Origin: Mesostigma viride
Lineage: Eukaryota > Streptophyta > Mesostigmatophyceae > Mesostigmatales > Mesostigmataceae
Direction: 5' to 3'
Length of the DNA: 64,000 bases
Assembly (NCBI GenBank): GCA_009746045.1
Contig: RPFO01001888.1
Location: forward strand, 1-64,000
Shown: piece by piece, positions 1 through 10,472 of the stretch
Layout of the letters: each line of letters starts with the position of its first letter
How positions within the stretch are numbered: position 1 is the stretch's first letter
Translations under genes and position numbers: made by a program
Notes under the pieces: model-generated
What the model saw: the letters and a program-made list of their open reading frames with translations, nothing else
Database searches by the model: none
What the model was told of the DNA's origin: nothing

Positions 1-140
1 GATGGTCTGTAGCATAAGGTCTGCCGTGGTGGTTCGGATATCTGCCAAGCTTTCGTAGACCATTCCACAAGGTCTGCATGCTTTGACGTATCCCGATTGT
101 GAAACTTTGTGCCTTCCATCCCACACATTGCGTTTTCCAG

Positions 141-2502
141 GGCCAAGCTCGCGAAGGAGGCGGAGGCGGAGCACGGTATTAAGCACAGCCGTCCCTCCGT
201 ATGGCAGGGTCTCAGGCACTGGGACAGGTTTCGACGGTTTCCCATTGAGATCTTTCACTTGCTGTGCTTGGGGATCATCAAAACCGTCTTCATTTTCATC
301 TGCACCCGGCTCCTGAAATCCGATGAGATCCGGGAATGTGATGCATATGCGAGAGCGTGGCCCACCACCAGCGGAAGGGCCGCATTGCCCAAGAACCCGT
401 TCACCCGATACCCTTTCTTCAAGGCCATGCAGTTCCTGCAGTGCCTGCCGATGGTACCACATGCCATGGAATGGATTCTTCGAGTGCGGGAGTCTGCCAA
501 AGAACCTAACGCACGGCCTCCCCAGCGCGTTCGAGGCACTGCTCAAATGGTGCGGGACCTTTGCGTGGTAAGACCTTGCCAACCTAACATTCCCCGTATG
601 CTACATCATGTGCACTTGATAGACATGTCACTTCATGATGTGTGAGCTGTTTTAGGTTTTTACTACAAGCCCCATGAGTCAAAATATATATTATAATCGC
701 ATTGTAAACGTGACTGGCTGGAAACGTGCTTTCAATGTAATGCTGCTCATGTTTGCTTTCATCGCAGTGGACGGAGATGGTACTGAGCGAGTACACTTCC
801 CCGACGCATGCTGACAATGCCGACAAGGTGTATCGCGAGTTCCTGAAACGTTTCAATGCCCTATGGCCTCGTGGAAAGTACGCCAATGCTGGCGTGGTTG
901 CACAGAGGGGGAAGACTGCAAACGAGCGAGGCCACAACGCTGCCACAGCCAACTGTCATATGGGGCTCCATGTGGCGCACCAGACCAAGGACGTGGGCAG
1001 GCTCTGGGATATGGACGGCCATGCGTTTGAGAGGGATCACGGCATGATTGGGGACCTGATGAGAAGCGTCAACGCCCGCCATATCCTAGATGCTGACAAA
1101 TGGTTGCTGCTGAAATGTAAGGATTATTACCAGCCTGCTGCTATTTTCATGTGCAACGCAAGCTTCCAGCCGAGTTAGTACCGTGGACATGTACATGCAT
1201 AAGGGCCGGGCTGTGCTTAGGGTTTAAAATAGTTTAGGGTTTGGGGTTGGGATGTGTGATTTTGGATGTCAGAATGGCCCCCGTGGCCCACCTCTATCGG
1301 GTGTGTTCCAGGGCATACATGCAAGGTGGCGATCCCAAACCTGGCCCACTGACAGCCCACCCTGTAGACGTTATGCATATTGTAAGGCACCATGAGGAGG
1401 TTACGAGGTGAGTGTCCTGGGGCAACGTGCACTAAGTTCAGGAATCAATGAGCCTAGCTCACTGCATGTACTGTTTGCAAGGATTGATACATCGCCCCGT
1501 TCACCATGCATCGCTGTTTTCGCAGGGGAGAGGCAGCACGCGTTGGATAATATACTCAAGGGGCTCGAGGACCCAGAGAAGTTCTTGACTCCACAGGCGC
1601 GTGAAGCACTGCTATCAAGCCCAGCTGCCAAGTACTTGTTCAAGAGTGGAGGTGTGCATGAGGACTGGCTCTCCGGCCAAAGCGGCACGGCTACACTGGG
1701 GGTGGCATTGGCGGACGGGGCTGCGTACCCTACAGTTGAACACACCGAGGGACGTGCTGGGGGACGGGTAAGGACATGTTTTGGCGGCATCCCCAAGCTT
1801 CTGATCCGCAGCACACGCAACGGTACTGATGGGGTCATCGAGTGGGAGCACGTGCAGCATGGTTTGACGCCGGCTATTGTCTTGCATCGCTTCAAGGAGT
1901 ATTTTCCCGAGGCGGCGGAGACGTGGAATGAGTTGAAGACCCCGGGTGTGCGGCTATGGCGCAAGGCAGTCACATACAAGGCGACCGTGGCGGTGGGGCA
2001 TACTTATGCTTACAGGCCGCAGGACTACAGAGTCGGTGCCGCGGAGGATCCGCGTCGGTACGTGCTTGCTGATGACGCTGGAGAGCATTGGATATGTGAA
2101 GTCACAGCTGTAGTGTCAGTGGAAGGGAATGATGGCAAATCCTATTTGTGGATCGTGCCCACGTGGTACGAAGAACTGGGCAAGTTTAGCAGACGCCAGC
2201 AGCTGCCCTTGTTCGAGAAGGCTGCCGAACCGGTAGCCGGTGAACTCTTCCCTATTTATCGTGTCACGGCTGCTGTGACGATGGTCCACCAATGCAACGG
2301 GACTGTCCACGACCCCAGGTGCACCACATCTGCAATCCCCATGAGAAAGGGGGATCGCAAGAAGGAAGGAAACAGGGAACTGATCCATAACGCAGGGAAC
2401 CGGGTGTACGGCCTTGATGACTGTGACCGGGACACGCCTCCTTTCTTCAAGTCTCGTCGTCAACAGGGTCTGCTGGTTCGTCATGGTGGCTACAAGATGT
2501 GA
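141..2502 (+). CDS. Transposase-like protein, three 3' exons (5' end outside window)
   Basis: Three exons join with matching phases: 141-567 (after acceptor TTTTCCAG, donor GTAAGA), 768-1116 (after TTCATCGCAG, donor GTAAGG) and 1525-2502 (after TTTTCGCAG, stop TGA). No in-frame ATG opens exon 1, so the start lies upstream of the window. Exon 1 has the segment MVPHAMEWILRV. Exon 2 has a G-x-L-W-x-M-x(4)-FERDHG stretch followed by an N-A-R-H and leucine-rich segment, which resembles the region of tnp2/KDZ-type transposases where a WAF-x-FER-x-NG motif is followed by an N-rich helix. Exon 3 is 325 codons with a compact C-terminal domain (YLWIVPTWYEELGK). Codon structure and splice phases look intact. 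Family assignment is inference from these motifs; it could instead be a host gene of unknown function. An AT-rich intron lies at 568-767. Confidence 0.5.
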
Positions 2503-2539
2503 TGTAAGAACTTGCATGACATGCAGGCGAGGACAAGTC

Positions 2540-2875
2540 ATGTGGATTGTTTCTTCACTTACAGGCAGCCGACCTAGTGGTCCCAGCCCTGGTTGAACAA
2601 CACATTTCCTCCCTCGCTCTTGCTTGGACTGCCATGCAGGACAGGATGAGGTGGCAGACCATTGTCCAGGCCCACACGTCAGCGCCCGTGGGCAAGCCCC
2701 CCCACCCCACCCCAGGAGGAAGTGGCGCTTTGCTGATGTTGAGTGAGCCCTGATTTTTTAGATTAGCTTAGAGTTAGCTTAGTTAGGTTTCGTGGCTTCG
2801 CTCACGCCCACCCATCAGCATGCTAGCGAATACGTGCTACATGATGTCCCAACGGAGTCATATTCTAATTTAATG
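2540..2875 (+). mobile_element. LINE-B 3' end, 5'-truncated copy
   Basis: The segment translates as the C-terminal tail of a non-LTR retrotransposon ORF (LAWTAMQDRMRWQTIVQAHT, then KPPHPTPGGSG). It then runs through a 3' UTR that ends CCCAACGGAGTCATATT plus an AATTTAAT tail. The same tail sequence occurs in opposite orientation at 24650-25110 and 37990-38370, which defines the family. It abuts the stop codon of the preceding gene by about 40 bases. Confidence 0.7.
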
Positions 2876-3039
2876 CAATTTACTGCCAGCACATGCTGTC
2901 CACAAGATCTCGTGATAATCCGGACCAATAAGTTGTGTGGGTGCAATAAGACCCATGTGAGCATATGATACTAAGGAGCGTGGGCAAGTGTTCTGATAAT
3001 AGCCAGGACGTACATGCATGCACTGATTTACGAAAGTGA

Positions 3040-3345
3040 CCCAATTAATTAATGAATTAATTAAACTCGTGCTCCCGTTGGGCCGGGAGTCACGGAGCAT
3101 TAACCCCAAGGTGTGGATGGAGGGATGGGTGCACGCAATCCTATACCGGTGTAAGCTATCTATACAGGCAGGCCGACGCAAACAGTCGTATGGTATATCT
3201 ATGGTGCTGGCGACCCTAGCGATCTAATTGTCTAGCATGCCTCCCATGTTTGCAAACACGCTCCTTCCCCAATGCAGCTAGGGGGGGGTAAGTCCTTGAT
3301 GACCTGGGCCCTCTTGGCCTTGTCCTGACTTACTCAATATCTCTG
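3040..3345 (-). mobile_element. LINE-A 3' UTR fragment (tail at left)
   Basis: It starts with an ATTAATTAATGAATTAATTAA tail, followed by GTGCTCCCGTTGGG...GTCACGGAGCATTAACCCC, the reverse complement of the LINE-A 3' end at 40804-40856. The GGATGGAGGGATGGGTG stretch corresponds to the short CATC run of the family 3' UTR. The right part (about 3240-3345) matches the coding tail seen at 23210-23310. Confidence 0.65.
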
Positions 3346-3642
3346 GCTTGGCCAGCATACCATTGACAATGAATGGAGCCTTAAGATGTTGCAGCCAGTT
3401 GGAAATCACCAACTGCCACAACGCCAGAAACTTGTGAACATTGCCAAAGTGCATTCAGCTAGCTCAATGCATGGCATGGGGTAGAAGTTGGCAAGGTTGG
3501 CGGTGAGGGTCCACGTCTTGGCCCTGCACGTAAGAACAGGGAGGCAGTGATACAAGGTAGGGTGCTAGCTCCCTCGTTGTACGTGTACATGGATGAATTA
3601 TATAAAAAAAAAATAACTTATGTGTCTCGCCCCTGCCATGAA
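3346..3642. other. Intergenic, no gene recognised
   Basis: No ORF of note and no repeat recognised elsewhere in the window. A short A run is present near 3605. The AT-rich right end leads into a retroelement tail. Confidence 0.5.
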
Positions 3643-3850
3643 CGTGTGATTAATTAATTAGTAACATAACTCCGCTGGGAGAATATGTACCCCATAGCCC
3701 TGAGAAGGGGCATATGGCTTTTAATACACTCTGGGCTACTTCCTGCAGGTGGGGGAATGTAAACTGCCACCTACTCGGGCACACACCACATGCACGAGTA
3801 GCATATGTCCTTCCACTTAAGATGAATATGGGGTAATCATACTGTACAGA
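3643..3850 (-). mobile_element. Family-C retroelement 3' end
   Basis: A GATTAATTAATTAG tail is followed by TAACATAACTCCGCTGGGAG, then ACCCCATAGCCCTGAG, a CATATGGCTTTTAATAC segment and GGGCTACTTCCTGCAGG. The same order of blocks recurs at 8460, 8884, 36905, 37735 and 60490, always with the AT tail on the left here. It is therefore a reverse-oriented 3' end of a LINE- or SINE-like family. No coding part is kept. Confidence 0.65.
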
Positions 3851-3855
3851 TGTAA

Positions 3856-4019
3856 GCAATCTTTCTACACACCTCATGGAGAAGTGGGTCTGTTGACTTG
3901 CGGACAAAGCACTTGGGCGACCTCCTGAACAGATCGTCCACCATGACGAAGAAAGCATAAACATCGTGCCCTGGCTGAGCTTGTAGCGTTCCCCTCAAGG
4001 CCTTTGCACTTGGGATGCA
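3856..4019 (-). pseudogene. Duplicated tail of the neighbouring protein kinase
   Basis: This stretch is near-identical to 4133-4296, the end of the kinase ORF that follows, with about 277 bases between copies. On the minus strand it encodes the AFFVMVDDLFRRSPKCFVRK segment and then runs into stops. It carries no catalytic motifs, so it is a 3' partial duplication and not a second gene. Its left edge touches a family-C retroelement end, so the duplication may have followed that insertion. Confidence 0.75.
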
Positions 4020-4025
4020 ACACGG

Positions 4026-5432
4026 TTACTGCTTGGGGTAAGCATCGGGCACGAATATGCGGGCTTTGTGGAACATGTCCGCCAGCCCGGCCATGTCAGG
4101 TAACACAATATCGTGCTTGTATTGTTGTCGAAAAGCAATCTTCCTACACAGCTCCCACAGAACTGGGTCCGTTGCCTTGCGGACAAAGCACTTGGGCGAC
4201 CTCCTGAACAGGTCGTCCACCATGACCAAGAAAGCATAAACATCGTGCTCTGGCCGAGCTTGTATCGTTCCCCTCAAGGCCTTTGCACTTGGATGCAAGA
4301 CCGTGGCCGGGTGCCACCGGGACTGCCCCGGCACACGCATGGGCGCCATCTCGTTCACTCTGGTTGCCTGGCCCAGGTCTCCAATGTAGATGGTTGGCTC
4401 CGCCGTGCCCTCCTCAACCTTGTACAAAAAGTTGTCACACTTAAGATCGTTATGAATGATTCCAACCGAGTGCAAATTGGATAAAACTTTGGCGCACTTC
4501 GCCAAGATGGGAGGCGTGCGCACATCAAAGGGACGGTTGTATTCGGAGGCATCACGGGCAGCCTTCAAGTCACCCGTCACCATCTCCATGACTATGCCAC
4601 CTACAGTCTCAACTGGGGCCCACAATCCTGCGACACGTGGACAGGTGCCCTCTCGACGCCCCGCAATGGTCATGAGAGCAGCTTCCCTGGCCACTCCAGC
4701 ACTCAGATCCACAATTACCTGCTGTATGTGCACGAGGTTTGTGGCGCGCGGGATCTTTGCCACTTTCACGACCAGAGGATGGTCAAAGCCAGGTAAAGTG
4801 GACTTGACAAGGTGCACAGACCCAAAGAGGCCGGCGCCTAAGCGCTTCCCCAAACTCACGTGGGGGTACCGCATCAGGCCCCGCTCAACAATGTCCCGGG
4901 TTTCTGCACAGGTGGTCATCTCTGCCAGCCTGGCCTGCATTGCTTCCCACGCATTCGGTGTACCGCAGCAGGCGTCCGGACGCTTGGAAGCATCTTGTGC
5001 ACGTGCAACGCCGGTATGTCCTTTGCTGTGCAATGCTTCCTTGGTGTGCACCGAATGGCATGCCCCGGTGGGTGCCAGCGGGGGATCTGGGATGGTAGCC
5101 AAACAAAGTGGCGACACGGCAACGTCGCGAGTCATCACAGCGGGGTTGACGGGGCGAACTGCAGCACAGGCGGGGATAGCCGTGGGGCGGGCGACACTCG
5201 CAGCCCCGGGCACTGGCCGGAAAGCGTGCAACCCATCACGCCCAGGCATTATGGTGCTTCTTGCACCGACGTTGTCTTGACGAATAGGGGGAGCGGCGTT
5301 GCCACCCTCCATCGCCTGAGTACGTATGCATTGAGTCGTCAACTTCCTTTTCAACCTCCACCGGCGGGCCGCTTCGGCCACTTGCCGCTTTCTCTTGGCC
5401 TGTTTTTGCGCGATGTCAACGGGATTTTCCAT
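4026..5432 (-). CDS. Protein kinase, single exon, 468 aa
   Basis: The ORF opens with a true ATG at 5432. Residues 1-180 are low complexity with a basic cluster (KRKRQ...RRWRLKRK, about 13-30) that could serve nuclear targeting. The kinase domain begins near residue 193. It has glycine loop GKRLGAGLFGS (195-205), VAIK-type lysine in PLVVKVAK (K223), helix-C glutamate in VAREAAL (E250), catalytic loop HNDLKCDN (D329, N334) and a metal-binding motif that reads GDLG instead of DFG (D352). All essential residues are present, so it is probably active. The HND in place of HRD marks a non-RD kinase, usually not dependent on activation-loop phosphorylation. Substrate and subfamily cannot be read from sequence. 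A partial copy of its 3' end lies just downstream. Confidence 0.85.
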   Translation of the reverse strand: MENPVDIAQKQAKRKRQVAEAARRWRLKRKLTTQCIRTQAMEGGNAAPPIRQDNVGARSTIMPGRDGLHAFRPVPGAASVARPTAIPACAAVRPVNPAVMTRDVAVSPLCLATIPDPPLAPTGACHSVHTKEALHSKGHTGVARAQDASKRPDACCGTPNAWEAMQARLAEMTTCAETRDIVERGLMRYPHVSLGKRLGAGLFGSVHLVKSTLPGFDHPLVVKVAKIPRATNLVHIQQVIVDLSAGVAREAALMTIAGRREGTCPRVAGLWAPVETVGGIVMEMVTGDLKAARDASEYNRPFDVRTPPILAKCAKVLSNLHSVGIIHNDLKCDNFLYKVEEGTAEPTIYIGDLGQATRVNEMAPMRVPGQSRWHPATVLHPSAKALRGTIQARPEHDVYAFLVMVDDLFRRSPKCFVRKATDPVLWELCRKIAFRQQYKHDIVLPDMAGLADMFHKARIFVPDAYPKQ

Positions 5433-5567
5433 GGTGGCTGTACTTTCGCTCGTAATTACGGGTGGTGCATTAAGCGCAGGCTTTCGACCTTCCCTTTCAA
5501 CACCAAACTACTCCATCATCTTGTGTAACTTAGGGTCTTAGGGGCAGTGCAGCTTGTCTGGACGATG

Positions 5568-5670
5568 ATTACTCTGATTATTACTCTGATGATTACTCTG
5601 ATGATTACTCTGATGATTACGCATGATTACGCATGATTACGCATGATTATACGCATGATTACGCATGATT
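5568..5670. repeat. Minisatellite GATGATTACTCT / GATTACGCAT
   Basis: Four to five copies of a 12-bp unit (GATGATTACTCT) pass into five copies of a 10-bp unit (GATTACGCAT, one copy with an inserted TA). It lies between the kinase 5' end and the 153-bp satellite. Confidence 0.85.
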
Positions 5671-5671
5671 A

Positions 5672-6443
5672 CTCCGGTATTACATAGGAAGGAGTGACTA
5701 TGTACTCCACCCTATGTACTCCAAGAGTACATAGGGTGGCACACTATGTACTCCAAGAGTACATAGTCCGGAGTACATATGATCCGGGATTTCCGAATAG
5801 GGGACTGCCGACGCGGTGAGACACGCCCGTATTACATAGGAAGGAGTGACTATGTACTCCGGACTATGTACTCCAAGAGTACATAGTCCGGAGTGACTAT
5901 GTACTCCAAGAGTACATAGTCCGGAGTACATATGATCCGGGATTTCCGAATAGGGGACTGCCGACGCGGTGAGACACGCCCGTATTACATAGGAAGGAGT
6001 GACTATGTACTCCGGACTATGTACTCCAAGAGTACATAGTCCGGAGTGACTATGTACTCCAAGAGTACATAGTCCGGAGTACATATGATCCGGGATTTCC
6101 GAATAGGGGACTGCCGACGCGGTGAGACACGCCCGTATTACATAGGAAGGAGTGACTATGTACTCCGGACTATGTACTCCAAGAGTACATAGTCCGGAGT
6201 GACTATGTACTCCAAGAGTACATAGTCCGGAGTACATATGATCCGGGATTTCCGAATAGGGGACTGCCGACGCGGTGAGACACGCCCGTATTACATAGGA
6301 AGGAGTGACTATGTACTCCGGACTATGTACTCCAAGAGTACATAGTCCGGAGTGACTATGTACTCCAAGACGGACAAGAAGGAGTGACTATGTAATCCAC
6401 ACTATGTACTCCAAGAGTACATAGTGTGGAGTACATAGTGCCT
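5672..6443. repeat. 153-bp hairpin satellite, about five units
   Basis: The phrase CGTATTACATAGGAAGGAG recurs at 5828, 5981, 6134 and 6287, exactly 153 bases apart, with variant units at both ends. Each unit holds two inverted repeats of the form GGACTATGTACTC-CAA-GAGTACATAGTCC (13-bp stem, 3-base loop). The first and last units carry compensating changes (CACCC/GGGTG, CACAC/GTGTG) that keep the stems. Because 153 is a multiple of three, a reading frame stays open on the minus strand; this is not evidence of coding. Confidence 0.92.
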
Positions 6444-6602
6444 CCAATGCAAGCAGGTATTCTCTGTTGGTTTTTAATATAGTTGGATAAATCTTTATAG
6501 GGAGGGGGGAAGCTGCTGGCGTAGCTTAACGTTGATCACCGGCTGAGCGGCTGTGTTATTTCGCAGGACACACGGGTGTTTTCAACAGGAAAGACGCGAG
6601 GT

Positions 6603-6932
6603 ATGGCTCGAAAGCCCAAGCAAAATGGAGCCGCTTCGGCTGGCGGCAGCAAGGGAAAGGGTCCTATGAAGAAAACGCGCCCCAGTGGTCCTCCTGGCAG
6701 TAAGGGAAGTGCGTTGTGTGATCCCAATGACTCATCGATCCCAATGACGCCAGGCGCCAACGTTATTGTGGTGCCAGAGACAACCAGCGGTCACAGCCGG
6801 GACGTTCAGACTTCCGATCCTAACAAAACTATACTTTTAGACGAAGCTTGTCCCAAAAAGAATTGCTGCTGCGCTACTTGCAACGCTGACGTACATGTGA
6901 AGATCTGTTTGCACGGAATGACAAAAAGGTAA
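6603..6932 (+). CDS. Basic N-terminus plus cysteine cluster (CxC-like), probable first exon
   Basis: ATG at 6603 opens MARKPKQNG, a lysine-, glycine- and proline-rich stretch of about 40 residues. After a T/S-rich linker comes a cysteine cluster (CPKKNCCCATC...VKIC). The frame can stop at TAA 6930-6932 (109 aa), but AAAAG|GTAAAC at 6928 is also a good splice donor. The stop would then be intronic and the CCTG array that follows would sit in an intron. CxC clusters at the N-terminus are known in KDZ-type transposases, so a transposon gene is possible. No downstream exon could be assigned with confidence. Confidence 0.4.
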   Translation: MARKPKQNGAASAGGSKGKGPMKKTRPSGPPGSKGSALCDPNDSSIPMTPGANVIVVPETTSGHSRDVQTSDPNKTILLDEACPKKNCCCATCNADVHVKICLHGMTKR

Positions 6933-6941
6933 ACACTTAAT

Positions 6942-7311
<370 letters not shown>

Positions 7312-7790
7312 TTACTGACATAGACAGCAGTTTGGTATGCATACAGATGGCCTAAGACTTATCCTGCGATACTATATGATATGTGTTTCCCTGGTACGCT
7401 TGCAGATCCATCCACATTACGATCTCGTGAACCAGCATGTATATATCCCCTGAAGGACTGCTGTGCCAGGAGTCTTTACTACTACTGATCAGCTCATAAT
7501 TATACCCATCAGTGAGCCTGGTCAGCAATTGTAGGCTGTGGCATGCTTTCAGTAACCGTTAGCACCATTGCAACCGTTGGCATTTTCATTTCATCATAAG
7601 TGGGGCAACTAATTTCGTGAAATTCGAGGGCTTCATGGTCCGCGGCTCCCCAACGCAACCACATGCAATTTTAGTTGATTAACTGGAGTACTTGTAATAA
7701 TCAACTGTTTCATATCAGGCTTGCTTTGCAATGGTAGTCTCACATAATTGATCGCTGAGTTTATTAATCAATCTGGATGATTATTCTCGT
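7312..7790. other. AT-rich intergenic DNA
   Basis: No coding signal recognised. If 6603-6928 is an exon, this may be the rest of its intron. Confidence 0.4.
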
Positions 7791-8330
7791 GTCCCCGTTG
7801 GGGGACCACGCAGCACTGAATTCCCCAATTAAGTTATAGTCCAGGCGTCTTCCCAAGACATCAATCAATGAATAAATAATCACTTAATTACACACAGGTC
7901 GTGAGGGTGAGATGAATACAACCCCAACTACGGTCACTGTCTCATGCTCATGCCTGTGCCCTAGCCTTTGTATAGCCATGCTGATCTTCCAGCACATGCC
8001 AGGCCCTCCTTGAGCTCTGAGAGATCATGCTGGTGCAGGTGCCCTTGGTGCACCTACAGGAGGTGTAGTTTACATCCTACCCTTGCAGGAAGTAGCCAAT
8101 AATGTATTAAATGCCATATGAAGTGAGACAGCTATGCCTGGACGCATGGCGATCTAACGCCGTGGAAGGACTATAGGGTAGTTGTCTGAGAGGAAAGACG
8201 CGAAGGCCGCGTGGCTATCTCTAGGTAGACCTGCATTGGAAGCCATATGGCCCTTGTCAGGGATATGTGCTACATGTACTCCCTGCATGGCAACAGAGTA
8301 ATGTTCATTCATTAATCTGTCTTGCATATT
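7791..8330. mobile_element. Nested retroelement ends (LINE-A-like, minus; family C, plus)
   Basis: At 7791-7830, CTCGTGTCCCCGTTGGGGGA plus a GCAGCACTGAATTCCCC stretch is a diverged LINE-A 3' hairpin in reverse. From about 7900 a forward family-C copy follows: CCTTTGTATAGCCATGCTGAT, GAGATCATGCTGGTGCAGGTGC and GGAAGTAGCC, later CCATATGGCCC and TGTGCTACATGTACTCC, ending in a TTCATTCATTAATC tail near 8318. Confidence 0.6.
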
Positions 8331-9036
8331 GCATTAACTGAGACAATGGTGACATACATGTGTGCGGACCACAATACAACAGTTGGGACATGTCATGCTG
8401 GCAAGGATGATGCATGAAGAATGTAGCCCTGCGCTTCCTATGCAGAGAGTCACTCTCTGTCATTGAATTGAATTGAATTGAATTGTAACATAACTCGACC
8501 GTTGGGAGTATATGTAGCACATAGCCCTTGAGAGGGGGCATATGGCCTATCATACATCCTAAGCTACTTCCTGCAAGGGTGGGGATGTAAACAACACTTG
8601 CTCGAGGTGCACCAAGGCACCTGCACCCTCATGATGTATCGCGCTATGCCCACTTAAGGGGGAGCGTGGCATGTGGGGGAAGATCATCATGGCTATACAA
8701 GAGCTATGGCATGGCGTCTCAGCAGAGAGTTACTCCCTGCATGGGCACTGCATAATTAAATAAAGCTAGGCATCATCTGGAGGGTGGCTCATCATAGGCA
8801 CACATGTACATGACTAAAAAGGCTAGGCCTAGGCTGGTATAGTGCCTGTAGTAGGCGGGCATGTACACTCTCTGTCATGTTCCTCATTAATTAATTCATT
8901 ACATGACTCCATTGTGAGTACATGTGGCACATATCCCTGAAGCTGTGCATATGGCCTTTAATACATTCTGGGCTACTTCCTTGCGAGGGTAGGATGTAAT
9001 GTCAGTTAACTACACCTGCTCCAGGTGCATGAAGTG
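8331..9036 (-). mobile_element. Two reverse family-C copies
   Basis: The first starts at a (TTGAA)4 tail near 8461 and the second at ATTAATTAATTCATTAC near 8886. Each continues with the ACATAACTC...GGGAGTAT block, the CATATGGCC block and the GGGCTACTTCC block. Their order and distance match the copies at 36905, 37735 and 60490. The stretch before the first tail (8331-8460) matches 10262-10350. Confidence 0.65.
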
Positions 9037-9466
9037 CACCACCACCACCACCACCACCACCACCACCACCACCACCACCACCACCACCACCACCACCACC
9101 ACCACCACCACCACCACCACCACCACCACCACCACCACCACCACCACCACCACCACCACCACCACCACCACCACCACCACCACCACCACCACCACCACCA
9201 CCACCACCACCACCACCACCACCACCACCACCACCACCACCACCACCACCACCACCACCACCACCACCACCACCACCACCACACACCACCACCACCACCA
9301 CCACCACCACCACCACCACCACCACCACCACCACCACCACCACCACCACCACCACCACCACCACCACCACCACCACCACCACCACCACCACCACCACCAC
9401 CACCACCACCACCACCACCACCACCACCACCACCACCACCACCACCACCAACAACAACAACAACTA
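9037..9466. repeat. (CCA)n trinucleotide array
   Basis: About 415 bases of CCA with one phase break (ACACACC, 9281-9287) and a short CAA run at the end. It begins inside a family-C element, exactly where other copies have GTGCACCAAGGCACC or GGCACCGGCACCACCATG. It therefore grew from element sequence. The histidine, threonine, proline, valine and glycine frames across it are not genes. Confidence 0.96.
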
Positions 9467-9530
9467 CATGTACTCCCACAGTTATGTTCCTAATTTATTA
9501 ATTAATTAATGTGTCTTGCATATTGCATTA

Positions 9531-10261
9531 GCCAATTTTACCCCGACTGCCACGATTCCGGTTCTCAAATTCTCAAGTTCTCGGAGGGCGCCGCCCGAGA
9601 TTAAATAAGAGGTACCTTGAAATTAAATAAGAGGCATGCCTCTATCCAGATATATTTTTGGAGGCGAGTTTCTATTGGCGTAAAGTTGTAGTATAGTACG
9701 ACAACGTGTCAGACCGTATAATTTACTCCGACTTCTACATTCAGTTCACCGCTTGGTCAAAAAAGGATCACTTGTATCAAGGAAACAACAAAGATCACTT
9801 ATATACCCTACTTCTCCGTAAAATCTCATCGACCGGGTTTCGAAACAACCCACGAACGCCGTAGATGCAGATCCAACGGAGCAAACAACGTCAAGACCGA
9901 CGCGGCGCCAAATAGTCGCCACGGTTCCTTTTCTGCGAGCCATTTTACAACGTACGTCGCGCCGCGTCGTGTACCCAAGCCCTTTTCTGAACGTGAGATC
10001 CAAAATCCGCTTGCCAGACCGGGAACTCCGTCCAATACCGTCGTGCATTGAATTGAATTGGAACATAAGTCCTTCTTTCCGTCACCCTTGACATGTTTTC
10101 GTACAATACTACAAATTCACGCCAATAGAAATTCCCCTCCGAACATATATCTCGATAGAGCCATGCCTCTTATTTAATTTCAAGGTACCTCTTAATTAAT
10201 CTCGGCCCCCGCCCTCTGAGAATTCGAGAATTGAGAACTCTGGAGCCAATTTTACCCCGAC
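9531..10261. mobile_element. 731-bp TIR element with 7-bp target duplication
   Basis: Inverted arms of about 170 bases (9545-9705 against 10090-10250) share GAGATTAAATAAGAGGTACC, ATAGAGGCATGCC and TTTCTATTGGCG. TGCATTA lies on both sides (9524-9530 and 10262-10268), and removing the element restores a family-C sequence seen intact at 8325-8350. The first 17 bases, GCCAATTTTACCCCGAC, also recur as a direct repeat at the right end. The interior has no convincing transposase, so it is probably non-autonomous. Confidence 0.8.
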
Positions 10262-10472
10262 TGCATTAACTGAGACAATGGTGACATGTGTGCATTATCA
10301 GGATGATGCATTATCAGAATTTAGCCCAGCGCTGCGAATGCAGAGAGTCACTCTCTGATGAGAAGCCATGCCCTAGCCTTTGTATAGCCATGCTGATTTT
10401 CCACCCCATGCCAGGCCCCCCTTGAGCTCTGAGAGATCATGCTGGTGCAGGTGCCCTTGGTGCACCTACAGC
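10262..10472 (+). mobile_element. Family-C segment, continuation after the TIR insertion
   Basis: It resumes with ATTAACTGAGACAATGGTGAC, includes CAGAGAGTCACTCTCTG and the CCTTTGTATAGCCATGCTGAT and GAGATCATGCTGGTGCAGGTGC blocks, and stops at CCTACAGCTG, where the copia-like element begins. Confidence 0.65.

Noticed and set aside
5672-6443. CRISPR array or 179-aa repeat protein
   Set aside because: Units are contiguous with no variable spacers; the open frame follows from a 153-bp unit.
9002-9501. Poly-His, poly-Thr, poly-Pro, poly-Gly and poly-Val ORFs
   Set aside because: Translation of the CCA array in different frames; flanks are retroelement sequence.
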